Origin: Erythroxylum novogranatense
Lineage: Eukaryota > Streptophyta > Magnoliopsida > Malpighiales > Erythroxylaceae
NCBI GenBank assembly: GCA_029891385.1
Contig: CM057228.1
Span: 61,015,783 to 61,079,782, forward strand
DNA length: 64,000 nt
Reading direction: 5' to 3'
Part shown: positions 22,272 through 34,282 of the stretch, one piece after another
How the letters are laid out: each line of letters starts with the position of its first letter
Numbering within the stretch: position 1 is the first letter of the stretch
Translations under genes and position numbers: made by a program
Notes under the pieces: model-generated
What the model was told of the DNA's origin: nothing
What the model saw: only the letters and a program-made list of their open reading frames with translations
Databases searched by the model: none

Positions 22272-24233
22272 TGTAGGAAAATCCCGGGATGTACATCACA
22301 TGTACAAGGTGCGGAAAACAAAAATTTTTGTCGCCGGGACCTTCCCGAAGGCCAGGATCTATGTGTCTGTATGAAGACTCAAACCTAAATAGCCAATAGA
22401 GACTATCTCTAAAGGTATCCACGCAGAGATCAGAAAACCTAACCGGGATAAACGCCTTTGACCCGGAAATAGCTAGAACAAAGTAAAGGCTGCTAGACCC
22501 TACCTCTGTCCTTGGAGAGCTTGGATCACTGGAGAAGGAGATGAAACTTGGAGAACTAGAGAGATGATCGTGAGCTTCCTTTGAAAGCAACTTGAAAACT
22601 CTTTTCATAAGCCTCCTCTCAAAGCCACGAATATCAACTCTCTTCCTTTTCTCCATAATTCTTTCTCAATGATGAAGATGAAGGAAGCATCGTATATCCT
22701 CACTTCCTTTCACCAACGAGCATCACCTATCTCACTTTCTTTTTGTCATTTAGTCATTTAATGACTTTGGTGACAAGGCTTCCAAAAGAAGCTTCTAATG
22801 CTTCTTCTTCAACCCACGTAGCTTACATATATATATAATAATTAATTAATTAATTTACTTAATTAATTAATTAGAATATAATTGCTAAGGTCCAGTCCAA
22901 CTGGGAATTGGTCCTACCTAAGCCTCATGGGCCCCGATCAAAGCGCTCCGGAGACCTTTCTTAGCAATATCAATGTCGCGATCTCATCGGGACATATCCC
23001 GATCTCATCGGGATCCATTTAATCCTAATGCTCTCCATAATTGGAACTATGTCCAATTACTATTTTACAGATTCTCTGAATTACTCTTATGCGTGTGACC
23101 CTTTAGGTTCCCGGTTATGTTGGCCACTTAGATTAACAATTAATCTGAGCAAGTCATGAGCGGCGTCTAGCAACACATCATGACCCCCAATTGACCGGAA
23201 AGTAATCGGTTTGATGAATTCATCACGAACCAGATCACGAACCCTTCCATAGACAATTGCCGTGCAATTCATCCTTTCACCATCCTATACCCCACTTGGT
23301 TATGAGTATGGTCAAAGTGTCAACTCTCACTAGACTGAGTCTAGCCCAAGTGATATTAGTTCTCGTCCTAGGACTCATTACTCCATATGTCAATGAGGAC
23401 ACTCTTCATGACATATTTGCTGGCCAGCCTTACAAGTAATGATCCCGACAAGAGGCCATGGGTATCTCTTCTGCTAATCCAGAAGTGGTGAATCCTTTAT
23501 TGGCTACTCAATTACCTTCGAATACCTCAAGCTGTACCCAAGCACCACCCTATGAGCGACCTCTGGAAGGCAACAAGGAATGGAGTCAAAGCACAGAATC
23601 AGTATCCAAGATATCCTTGAGTACCTCAAGTCTAAGGATACTTGCACCATTGCTATGATGAGATTATCACTGACACTAGAAGAAGATATCCATGTGATGA
23701 TCTCATGGCAGGTCATCCAATGTACTTACTACCGCTAGTAAGCATCCACATGTCAACTCTAAATATCTCATATTTACAGTTTCTGAGATCCACTACTTGA
23801 TCCAATTAAGGAATATGACATGTGCTAATCATGGGATTAATGATGTCCATCTCATTAATCCTATGACTAGGAGAATTTGAATCTTGACATAATTGCACAT
23901 GATAGGAATCTCAGTAGTATGATCACATCATAATTTCCTTCATGCTATGTCATATATCATGGACTTCATTAATTCGATTAAAGATCCAATCAATTCATAA
24001 ACACTGTTCATGAATATCAAATTAATGAAATATGCCTTTCTTTATTTATTCATAAAGTCTATACACGACTTTGAATAAAACGCGCTAAAGGGGATTGCCT
24101 TTAGGGCACTACTCTAACAATCTAACGGTACTGGACATCCATAAGTCGACTTACACTAGTGAACAAGGCGACTTATCAGTACCGATCAAGCATAAGTCGA
24201 CTTACACATGGTACAAGTCGACTTACACTTACA
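22272..24233 (-). repeat. Element G 5' LTR
   Basis: Partner of 14561-16513. The right flank is GATAG, the duplicated target. Four palindromes lie at 24139-24229. It has extra bases against its partner at several places (for example 22890-22935). Confidence 0.95.
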
Positions 24234-24238
24234 GATAG

Positions 24239-25326
24239 GTGCACCTGTCAAAATTATAGCCTTCTCTCGGCTGCCCGCTAGTGGCAATGGAGCTCCTCAC
24301 GGACTCCTTCATGTGTTCACGGCTACACATGACCGCTCTGCGGAAATGTGTAGTACGTCCTGTTTGGATCCACCCAAACCATCTTATATGTGATTATGTG
24401 ATATGCTTGTCTATGTTGCTTTTTGTAAGTTATGTTGTTTGATTAATGTTTTTGATAAATTGACTTATTGTTTTCTCTATGCTTATGTGATCTTGATGTG
24501 TAATTGTTGGGAGGAAATGAGTTTTTCAGAAAGGTTTTGAGAAATTTATAAAGTTTTGATCAATGTGATATTGGTTTTGAAAACAAGAGGTTTTGATAAA
24601 GTGAAAGTGTTTGATCAATGTAAATTGGCCTTGATAAGTTTGAAAGATTTTTATCAATCTAAAAGTTTCTTTGAGAACGAAAAATAAAGAACGCTTTTGC
24701 TTATGTCTTAATTATTAAGCTGTTACCCACTGAGCCGTCGAGCTCACACCCCTTTTCCCCCTCCATAGGTGACGAGCGGGAACACGAATTGCAGTATTGG
24801 AGTGAGACACCACTTCAATGTTCTTAGCTTAGAAGTCATTTTTTTTATAAATGAAGCATTAGGTTGTATTTGGAGATTTGCTTCATTATGTATTTTGACA
24901 TTTGACATTTGGATTGTAATCGGGCTTAATGCCCTCTAAAGCGTTATAATAACTCAGATTGTTCATGTAAATGCAAGAATGTTGGGTTGGAATGAAATCT
25001 ATGTAAATTGCATATGTCTTATTCAAATGCATCATTGTATGATTTGAATTGGCAAAAGAAGAAGGATTGAGATTGTATTGTTTTATAATTTGGAATGGTA
25101 TAGATTTCTAGGAGTGTGGTTGTTGCCCTTGAATTGTGTTTGGAGACATTTGGGATTGAATGATGTGGTATGTAATTGGATATTAAGTTTTATGCAGGTG
25201 AAGGTGAATGAATTGAAGATTGGTTAGTTGAAGTTTCTAGGGAAGTGCTGTCAAAATTTTCATAGAATTTGACAGAAACTTCACTTTAGTTTTAGGTCCT
25301 CATAGGGCTTGAATTGGAACAAGGAG
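24239..25326 (+). repeat. Element F LTR, second segment
   Basis: It continues F's LTR after G. It aligns with A's left LTR at 24252-24380 and at gtgacgagc (24769). No gene is seen. The last five bases AGGAG (25322-25326) are the target duplication of H. Confidence 0.82.
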
Positions 25327-26773
25327 TGATCGTCGGCTTATCGTTCAATATTAAAATTGATCCTCGGAAACCGGTTAAATAAAATTTATACCAAGGATTG
25401 CAATACAGGATGCAACCTCGGGTCGACTCTCAAGGAACCAAATGTACTAAGCGATCTAGACTAGCCTAAGGTTTGAATGATGCATGCAATTAAAGCAATA
25501 AAAAGGGGGGTTTTGATTTGATTAACTAAAAATTAAACTAAGCCAAAGTAAGAATAAACGTTTTTGGGATTTTGAAAAGATAAGGCAATTGAAATTAAAA
25601 GGGACTAAAAAAAACAATTAATAAAAACTCTCCTGAAAATGTAGCTCGGGTTATCATCGTTCAAAGTAATATCAGGGTTTGAAATCCACTAAGTTTCGAA
25701 AGCTAAACCTTAACAACTCGTTAAGTCCAAGAATTAATTAATCAACTCGAGTAATTAAAACTTGTTAAAAACCTTAGTGTATGTATAGAATGATTAATGC
25801 AATAAATCGATCAAACAATAACACAACCAACTCAATCAAACACAACTAGGCAGATTAAATTGATTAATGCAATCATCCAACTGATATACATGAACTCCAT
25901 GTATTTAAGCACAACATTCAACAATATTCAATCCATAACATATATCAAAGTTTAACACCCTACTAAACTTTAGCAAGGTTCATTCGGCCATACAATGCAA
26001 TAATACCAACTCGGATTGTTACAAAAACATGGCAGAAATCCTAAACTATGAACGATTACCCCTTGAAGCTCATGGAAATCAGACCATTGCTACATTTTCG
26101 GGAGAATGGAACCTTAGCCGACCATGGTACCGGATGAAATCTTCGCTGTTGAAGGATCACCTCGGTTCATGTTTCCAACGACGAACGTAACGCAGATGAG
26201 AAAGCGATGGAAGAGATGAATGAGACTTGCGTCGTCCGTCAAGCGGCGAATCTCCAAAACAAGAAAGCGAAAACTATTAGAAGCGAAGAAAAGAAGAAGA
26301 AAACTCTGTGCGGCCGTCCCGTTTTGCCCTAAATGGTAAGGTTTTATAGGGATGCGTGCGGTAGGGTCGAACGATGGAACTTTTGCCAAATATAGGCGGA
26401 TTATCCGACTTTCGCTGCGGCTAATGGCCGTTCGCAAATGACGTTGAATGGTCACTTCGCGCTAAAAAATTAAATACCATTAATTACGCCTCGGCGAATG
26501 GAGAGTTTAGTTCGCCCGTGAATCTCATGGCGTGTTGACTTGTTGAATGTTGACTCCTTTGGTCCTACAAAATACAACCCATTCGCAGTATCAATTGTCC
26601 CAATAAAATTATGCAAAATTAATGACAAATGACAACAAAATACTAACAATGTGCAATTTATCAAAAATCAAATGCGGGACCAAAATAAGCATAAAAATCA
26701 TAAATCAGAGTAAACAAATGCATAATTACTAAAGAAAACGGGCCTAATTTATAATATAATTTTTGTCCAATCA
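25327..26773 (-). repeat. Element H 3' LTR
   Basis: Paired with 31418-32858. It differs from its partner mostly by one- to three-base indels and by homopolymer length. Its palindrome region (26390-26520) is more decayed than that of the partner. Confidence 0.95.
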
Positions 26774-28430
26774 AATTCCCCCACACTTAAACTTTGTACT
26801 CCTGAACAAAGCTTATAAGAGTCAAAAAGGTACAAGAGTAAAAGAAAATTCTGCCCATGCTCAAACAACAACCAAAATTGACTCAATCCACTTTATCAGA
26901 ATTCTAACGCAACAAATTGAAAGAGTGGTAATAAAACAAACATTGAAAGAATTTAAGCACAAGAGATTGAACAACAGAGAATCACTCAGGATATGGTGTT
27001 TACGCTCGTCTCTCTTGTATAGTAGGGATATTTTTATCTCAATCTGCTTAATACATCTCCTACCATAGGCTTGTATCAATTTTATTTCTCCACTACAAGG
27101 ACTATCAATTTGAAGATCAAGAGGTCTTTAAGGGTTGTAATGAGCGGAAGGCTAAATGAATGGATGATGTGAAAGAAAGAAAAAAAAAATGAGCATGCGC
27201 ATAAAGTGAAGAATCGATGTCAACAGCAAAACTAAAACACTACACTAAAATAAATTGAATACTGCGAATAACAAGAGAGAGCTTTTTTTTTTTTTAATCT
27301 CATTTTGAGATGCTAATCCCTTTTTGGGATGCAACACATTATGATCCCTTTTCGGGATACACAAGACTAACACTTTTCATTTGTCAACACTTTTTTTCAA
27401 CGACTAATAACTAAACACGACTCACCGATCATCTAAGAATGTATGCAAATGCTCATAGCAAAAGGCTCGAGGGCTAGCAAGAGGAAAAAGTGTTTAAGGG
27501 TTGGTGTTTGGGGAAAATTTGAAAGAAAGAACGCCTCTATCATATCCACAAAAATCTAGTCCATCAAGCTTTGAGTAAAAATTGACACAAGTTCTAGAGA
27601 AGAATGGACTAAGCAGATGCACACACAAAAATATAGAAGAAAAATTTGGCTCGAATAACCTTCCAACAAGGTTTTTGTCTCAATGATCAATCTCAAGTCT
27701 TAAAAACTTAAAATGCTACCTTGTTAGCATGCTCCCATTTACTTTGTTTTGAAAACTTCAAAAGTTAAAATTTTTGCCAAAACCAATTATCGTTCGAAGA
27801 ATGGAGAGCATTTTCAAAAACTCAAGTATCAGTTTGAAACTTATAAGGGTTTTGCATGCAAGGGCACAAAAGAACAAGTGCATAAAATGTTTTGATTGAG
27901 TCCAAATTTATCAGTAAAAGCAACAGGCCCACAAAATTATGCACAAGTTTTAATAGGTGTACAATGCAAAATATAAAGGGCGGCTCCCCACACTTAAACA
28001 TGGCATTGTCCTGATGGCGAAGTAGCAAGGCACACAATAGAAGCATGAAACATGCGGAGCTAACAAGAGGAATCAATTTATTGAAGCAGAAATGAAAATC
28101 CTCGTAACTACTGACTATTCCTCTTGGATGGGTTGCTCCCCACACTTAATCAACACATTCATGCAACACAACATTTCAAGTCAAATCAAATAATGTGCAC
28201 AAATATATTGAAAATGCAGAAAAGAAACACCGGTGCTCACGGTGGATCTTGTAGCTCGGGATGGACGTGCGGTTGATATCCAAGCTCCATGTCAACAGCT
28301 TGGGTCTGGGCAGCTCCATGTCCATTCCGTATCGAATAAGCACCTGCACTATCATCAAAATAGAAAGCGCCTCGAAAGAGATCATCGATGGTCGGGGTTA
28401 GAGTTTACGCAAATTGAACAAGCATCATCA
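26774..28430 (-). other. Element H 3' non-coding region with three polypurine tracts and three hairpins
   Basis: No family is recognised in the open frames here. The purine tract TTAAGTGTGGGG (minus strand) occurs at the LTR (26779-26790) and again at 27986-27997 and 28138-28149. Three short inverted repeats follow each other: ATCTCA/TGAGAT (27297-27311), ATCCC/GGGAT (27316-27330) and ATCCC/GGGAT (27344-27358), next to a T run. Confidence 0.75.
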
Positions 28431-28431
28431 A

Positions 28432-29253
28432 TCACAACATCAGCATATTCACCCCAAGCAAGGAGTAATCCTCGTTAGGGTGCTTCATAGCTTCATACAT
28501 GTTGAAGCTAACGTGTTGATCACCAACCTCCATGGTGATCTTCCTTCCTTCATCTTGATCATTGTACTTGCCGTCAGAAGGAAGGGTCGTCAAGATTAGA
28601 AGTATCTGCACCACTTGATGAGACATATCCGACGTAAAATCAGCGAGGAACACTAATCCTTTCACTTGGACCGAATGTCCTCAATGATGCCCAGGGTGTC
28701 GGAAGGATCTGTCAGCCAACTGTAACACTACCGAAGTAGGTTTTACGCTCTTAACTCCCAGGGCTTCATAGACAGATTTTGGCATCACATTGATTGCCGC
28801 TCCCAAATCTAGCAACGCTCTTCCAATTGTCACCTTTCCTATGACACAAGGAATGGTGAACGATCCTGGGTCCTGACACTTCACAGGAATTTGGGGCTTG
28901 AATAATGCGGACACGTTTGAGCTCACCTGGACTCTCTCATTCGGCCTAAACTTACGCTTGTTTGTGCACAAGTCCTTCAAATATTTAGCGTAGGCTGGAA
29001 CTTTCTTAACCAGGTCCAAAAGGGGCACATTCACCTCCACCTTCCCAAATAGGTCAATAATTTCCTTTTCATGTTTCAGTTCGTTGACCTTCTTACTCAT
29101 CAAGTAGGAATTTGGGAAAGGAAGGTCCTTCAGATTGACTTCCCTTTGTGTTGCTTCATTTCCACTAGATTTTTCCTTTGCAGCACTTTCTCCTGGACTG
29201 CTTGATGGTTGCTCTGTTTCCTCAATGGTTAATTTCTTCTTTTTCTTCAGCAA
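28432..29253 (-). pseudogene. Element H gag C-terminal part and protease pseudogene
   Basis: On the minus strand, 29253-28681 reads a lysine-rich start, an FPNSYL-type linker, then CVIGKVTIGRALLDLGAAINVMPKS, where DLGA is the Athila/Tat form of the retropepsin active site, followed by VVLQLADRS. After a frameshift the frame 28665-28432 continues with VKGLVFLADF and VSFNMYEAMKHPNEDYSLLG, which in complete elements leads to RT. Nothing RT-like follows. Confidence 0.82.
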
Positions 29254-29911
29254 TTCCTCTTCGCGACCACTCTCGATCGCCTGACTTGCTTCTCTCTCAC
29301 TTGAGGCGCTTCTTCAACCTCAATTTCTTGATGCATTCTTCTTCTTGAGAATGTGAAATGCACTTTCTTTCCTCCTCGGCTCAATTGCATTTAAACTCTT
29401 AGGGTTAATGGCCGTGTTGGAGGGAATGGATCCATTGCTCCCAGTTTTGATTGTCACTCAAATTATTAGACAATTGAGTGACATACTGAGTTCGAGTTCT
29501 CGGCCTTGGTCTCCCATTGGTCCATCCGTTTCTCAAGGCACTAAAGCGGGCAGCATTCTTAGCGGAATCTGTTGGATTAAGTTTGCGATGGCGTTGAATT
29601 GATTAGCCGTGGAGTTCTTTCTTCCTTCATCAACGTCATCATACCATGTAGCGGTTGGTTGGTGTCCTCTTTTGGCGGTTGTGGTTGCACCGTCAATGCT
29701 TCACGATCGAGGCTGGTTTGTAGATGGTCCACTCCACTCCCTTGTTGAAAGCGGTTGGGTGCTCTTCCTCATTACTCCTCCAACTAAAGTTAGGATGAGA
29801 TCGCCATCCTTCATTATCGTGTTGGAGTACGAGTCCCACTTTAGGATTTTGTCTCCCGGGTACACTGCAGAGACTTCTTCATACCTCCGGACGGAACCTT
29901 GGTTATGTGCA

Positions 29912-30643
29912 TCATCGATCCGCAAGAATCGCAACTAAGTGCGGCGATTCGATGGAAAGCAATGGCGATGTGCATTCAAATTCTTTAACTCCGTCGTGTC
30001 GAGGACAAGCTGTGAAGTTATCCGATGTTCGAGAATCCACCTTTGATTCCGGGCTTTCCATCCTTTTTATGCGAGCCGACATGGCTCCCACTTCATGGAC
30101 ACTCTGGAATCTCGACACTATCTCATTGATGATTTAGGGCCATCCTTTTGATCAAGGCCCACGCTTGAGTGCGGTGAGGTCGATCAGCGATCCTCCAAGC
30201 AAAGATCAACATTCCTTTTCTGATTCTTCACCCCATCATAGAAATATTGAGCAGGTTGTTCATCAAGGGATTTGGTGATGGGGGCACCGAGACAACAGAT
30301 CTTGGAATCTGTTCCAATAGTCATACAAGGACTCATCATAGTCTTGCTTGGCAGAATAGATCTCTTTCCTCATTGACGATGTCCTCGAGGCTGGAAAGTA
30401 CTTTTCCAGGAAAGCTTTTCTCAAGTTGGCCCAACTATGGTAGGCATTCGCGACATGCCTTGGGAGGCTCATGTACCACTCCCGGGCCTTTCCTTCTAGG
30501 GACAAGTGGAATACCTTCCACAGCACCTGGTCCAGATGTGCTCCTACAGGCTTCATACTTTGACAGATCATTGTGAGGGCCTGAAGATGCATGTAAGGGT
30601 CCTCACTTGCCAAACCGTGAAATTTGGGTAGGGAGTTAATCAA
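29912..30643 (-). pseudogene. gag: Element H gag pseudogene
   Basis: The minus-strand frame 30643-30263 (126 codons) shows the Athila-type capsid pattern LPKFHGLASEDPYMHL, FHLSLEGKAREWYMSLP, AFLEKYFPASRTSSMRKEI and RFQDLLSRCPHHQIP. It then meets a stop and becomes frameshifted; 30118-29912 is a further open part in a region expected to be gag. No zinc knuckle is seen. The start is probably upstream of 30643 but cannot be fixed. Confidence 0.82.
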
Positions 30644-31396
30644 TAAACCTTTAACTTCGAAATTTACGTCGAAGTTAGGGCGACTGACGATGAAAGGATC
30701 GTGGTTTACATCCGAGGTTGTAGCTTCTCGGATGGTTTCGTCGATGTTCGCATTGTTGTCATCAACTCTCTCCGGTCACCATTTAATCCATGATCTCCGT
30801 TCCTTGGTTGGTAGCAGGAAAATCTTGTTGTTCACCATATCGGTTTCTAATCGTTCTAGTGTGCTAAGTGTTTCTTGCTCTCTCTTGTTCTTCCTAAGTT
30901 GTCTAAGGTGTCGCTTAATTTCAGGTTGAAAATGAACTAACCTAAGTCTACGGGGCATGCACAAGAGAAGTTCACCTAATAACGCTCACTAAAGCGATAG
31001 CGGATAAAATGAGGCTGAAATTCACACGGTTCGTTGTGGCTCGTAGAAGTTATTGCGCGCGAGTAAGAACCTGATGAGGATTGAGGATTCGCCACGAATA
31101 TATGAACTTCATTGCGACGAATGATGAACTTCGTTGCGACGAATGATGAACTCGTCACACCAAGAGCACAAAGAAAGCACAAGCAAGGTAAAATTACCAT
31201 GACTAAGCACAATAAGCAGAACAAGCGAATAACACTGAAAGCAAACAGAATAAGAATCACAAAACAGAATTAACACTAAAAACACTTAAGCAGAACATAA
31301 ATTAAGAATGAAATTATGCAATGCAAATAAAATGCAAACAACAAAAATTAAAATCAAAACAAACACTGGCTAACCTAAAGAACCAATTAATTTGAT
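30644..31396 (-). other. Element H 5' leader with phased inverted repeats
   Basis: It is untranslated as far as I can see. At 31086-31144 three copies of TTCGTTGCGACGAA-like inverted repeats have centres near 31093, 31114.5 and 31136.5, about 22 bp apart, within a 22-bp direct repeat. A degenerate fourth may follow. Confidence 0.7.
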
Positions 31397-31414
31397 TCCC
31401 CGGCAACGGCGCCA
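31397..31414 (-). promoter_or_regulatory. Element H primer-binding site
   Basis: The minus strand reads TGGCGCCGTTGCCGGGGA three bases after the LTR. This is the Athila-type site, matching as far as I recall the 3' end of tRNA-Asp. Confidence 0.88.
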
Positions 31415-31417
31415 ATT

Positions 31418-32858
31418 TGATCGTCGGCTTATCGTTCAATATTAAAATTGATCCTCAGAAACTGGTCAAATAAAATTTATACCAAGGATTGCAATACAGG
31501 ATGCAACCTCGGTCGACTCTCGAGGAACGATGTACTAGCGATCTGACTAGCCTAATGTTTGAATGATGCATGCAATTAAAGCAATAAAAGGGGGTTTGAT
31601 TTGATTAACTAAAAATTAAACTAAGCCAAAGTAAGAATAAATATTTTGGGATTTTGAAAGATAAGGCAATTGAAATTAAAGGGACTAAAAAACAATTAAT
31701 AAAACTCTCACGAAAATGTAGCTCGGGTTATCATCGTTCAAAGTAATATCGGGGTTTGAAATCCACTAAGTTTGAAAGCTAAACCTTAACAACTCGTTAA
31801 GTCCAAGAATTAATTAATCAACTCGAGTAATTAAAACTTGTTAAAACCTTAGTGTATGTATAGAATGATTAATGCAATAAATCGATCAAACAATAACACA
31901 ACCAACTCAATCAAACACAACTAGGCGATTAAATTGATTAATGCAATCATCCAGTGATATACATGAACTCCATGTATTTAAGCACAACATTCAATAATAA
32001 TCAATCCATAACATATATCAAAGTTTAACACCCTACTAAACTATAGCAAGGTTCATTCGCCATACAATGCAATAATACCAACTCGGTTATTACAAAACAT
32101 GGCGTAAATCTAAACTATGAACGATTACCCTTGAAGCTCATGGAACTCAGACCATTGCTACATTTCGGGAGAATGGAACCTTAGCCGACCATGGTGCGGA
32201 TGAAATCTTATTTGTTGAAGGATCACCTCGGTTCATGTTTCCAACGACGAACGTAACGCAGATGAAAGCGATGGAAGAGATGAATGAGACTTGCGTCGTC
32301 CGGCTGAAGCGGCGAATCTGCAAAACAAACAGAAAACGAAAACTATTAGAAGCGAAGAAAAGAAGAGAAGAAAACTCTGTGCGGCCGTCCCGTTTTTGCC
32401 CTAAATGGCAAGGTTTTATAGGGATGCGTGCGGGCCGGGTCGAAACAGTGGAACTTTTGCCAAATATAGGCCGGATTATCCGACTTTCGCTGCGGCTAAT
32501 GGCTTCGTTCGCTGCAGCGAACGTTGAATGGTCACTTCATGGCGTAAAGAATTCAATACCATTAATTAGCCTCGGCGAATGGAGAGTTTAGTTAAGCCCG
32601 GTGAATCTCTGGCGTGTTGACTTGTTGAATGTTGACTCCTTTGGTCCTACAAAATACAACCCATTCGCAGTATCAATTGTCCCAATAAAAATTATGCAAA
32701 ATTAATGACAAATGACAACAAAATACTAACAATGTGCAATTTATCAAAAATCAATGTGCGGGACCAAAATAAGCATAAAAATCATAAATCAGGAGTCAAC
32801 AAATGCATAATTACTAAAGAAAACGGGCCTAATTTATAATATAATTTTGGTCCAATCA
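31418..32858 (-). repeat. Element H 5' LTR
   Basis: Partner of 25327-26773, followed by the duplicated AGGAG. It keeps a perfect 18-base palindrome CGTTCGCTGCAGCGAACG at 32506-32523. Related half-matching copies lie near 32492, 32542, 32573 and 32595. Confidence 0.95.
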
Positions 32859-32863
32859 AGGAG

Positions 32864-34278
32864 TCTTCATGAAGTTTGTAGTAGAGGTTTAGATCTTTCC
32901 AATGATATAGATTTTGTCACTTTCGAACTTAGGATGAAGAAGTTATGGTGTGGGAAACACATTCAATTACTGTTCATGCTGATATTTTTACTGTTCTATT
33001 GGTCATTATAGGAGCTATTCATTTGAGTGAGTTTTTACCTCCTTTAATGATGGATTTGAGTTTTGCATCCTTAATGAAACTTGTAGAGCATCTTGTTATC
33101 TTTCCATTGAGGTATAATTTGTAATTTTTAGGATTTGGAGTAAGAAGTTATGGGAGATGGCAGATAATAGCTAAGGTTCATTCTGATGTTCATATCGCTT
33201 GTGAGTTTATGATAGCCTTGATGATTGAGAAATAAATTCATGGTTTGATGAATCAATTAAGCTAGAAATTGTGAAGTTGGTGAGTTGAACTTGGAGTTTG
33301 AAGGGTTATGAAGTGTTTAGGCTTGGGAATGAATAATTTTGTGAAGTGTACAAGTGGTTATGAAGTTGGGTTTAAGGTGAGATGTATTGGAAGAGGAATT
33401 GGAGTTTTGAAGTTTGGCATGTCCGTTAAACAGACATGGATGTCCGTTAAACGGACAGCCTCGGGTGAAAAACACCCCTTAGCCTGCCCATGTCCGTTAG
33501 ACGGACTTGCATGTCCGTTTAACGGACATTTTCGAAGCATTTGGTACACTTTCACCCGAATGTGTCCGTTAAACGGACATGGCTGTCCGTTTAACGGACA
33601 GCTACGGGAAAACGTGTGAATTTGGAGAATGTTAGAGGCCGAATCTCGTTTTATGGTCTTCATGAGGGTTGTAGATATAGATGTCTTCTTTCAAATGGTC
33701 AAAGAACGAATACAATCCTACTTCTATATTAAAAGTTATGGAAATCGCGCCAAAAGAGTTTGAATTTGATTTTGGAAGTGAACATAGTCTATTTCTTTGG
33801 GCATAACTCCCTCATCCGACCTCCAATTGAGGTGAGACTTGAACCATTAGTTTTCTAAGACATATATATTTCTCCCTACAAACATTTGTACCATTTGGAG
33901 TTAAATTGAAGAAGTTTACATTAAAGTAAGTGAATGGTCAGTTTGGAGGTCATGTTTACAGTATGAGATCTTTTGGGTATTTTAAGCATATTTTGAGTTA
34001 TATAGCTCCGTTTGAGGTGATTCTTATTTTAAATCAAACTTGAAACATAAAGCTACAACTTATATGAATAAGTCAACTCATGATTTTGGTGTTTAAATAG
34101 CGTGCTCTCGCCACGAATGTAGAGTTACAACTAAGGATCCTGTAAGGAAGTAAGCACGAGGCTTTAGGACTCTGGAATTAGGCTCTGGAATTGGGTCCAA
34201 TAGATGTGGACTTAAAGCAAGAGTAAGAGTATTAAGTTATAAGCAGTTGGGGTCTGGTCTCTGGATCGGGTTCCAACA
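32864..34278 (+). repeat. Element F LTR, third segment
   Basis: It continues F's LTR after H and ends GGGTTCCAACA. The block gtcttcatgagggttgtag at about 33656 matches A's right LTR at 6853. The palindrome cassette lies before it. No gene is seen; the open frames across the palindromes are by-products of the repeat. Confidence 0.85.
33420..33600. repeat. Three pairs of TGTCCGTTAAACGGACA palindromes in element F LTR
   Basis: Six 17-base copies lie at 33420-33436, 33441-33457, 33491-33507, 33512-33528, 33563-33579 and 33584-33600. Four are perfect (8-base arms, one central base). The first has one change (cagaca) and the third two (gttagacggact). Centre spacing is 21, 50, 21, 51 and 21 bp. Confidence 0.97.
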
Positions 34279-34282
34279 TTTA

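Larger units (their letters stand above)
14561..24233 (-). mobile_element. Element G: Ty1/copia, complete structure, inserted in F
   Basis: LTRs at 14561-16513 and 22272-24233 begin TGTAAGTG and end TCCTACA on the minus strand. GATAG is duplicated at 14556-14560 and 24234-24238. On the minus strand come the primer site, a long leader, gag, protease, integrase, RT, RNase H, polypurine tract and LTR. All coding parts are broken by stops and frameshifts. The LTR copies differ by scattered substitutions and many one- to three-base indels. Confidence 0.95.
25327..32858 (-). mobile_element. Element H: Athila-like gypsy element with gag and protease only
   Basis: LTRs of 1447 and 1441 bp start TGATTGG and end GACGATCA on the minus strand. 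AGGAG is duplicated at 25322-25326 and 32859-32863. The primer site is TGGCGCCGTTGCCGGGGA, and gag and protease are of Athila/Tat type. The 4.6-kb interior has no RT, RNase H or integrase motif on either strand. The polypurine tract occurs three times. It would depend on other elements' enzymes. Confidence 0.92.

Noticed and set aside
28233..30576. Plus-strand ORFs in the interior of H
   Set aside because: They are shadows of the minus-strand gag and protease of H.
33420..33600. A CRISPR-like array of regularly spaced palindromic repeats
   Set aside because: Copies are 17 bases with short, uneven gaps inside a plant LTR; there are no spacers of constant length and no cas genes.
33308..33663. 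Two overlapping ORFs across the F palindromes with repeated PLNG or PFNG peptides
   Set aside because: The peptide repeats are translations of the palindromes in both strands; nothing supports a protein.
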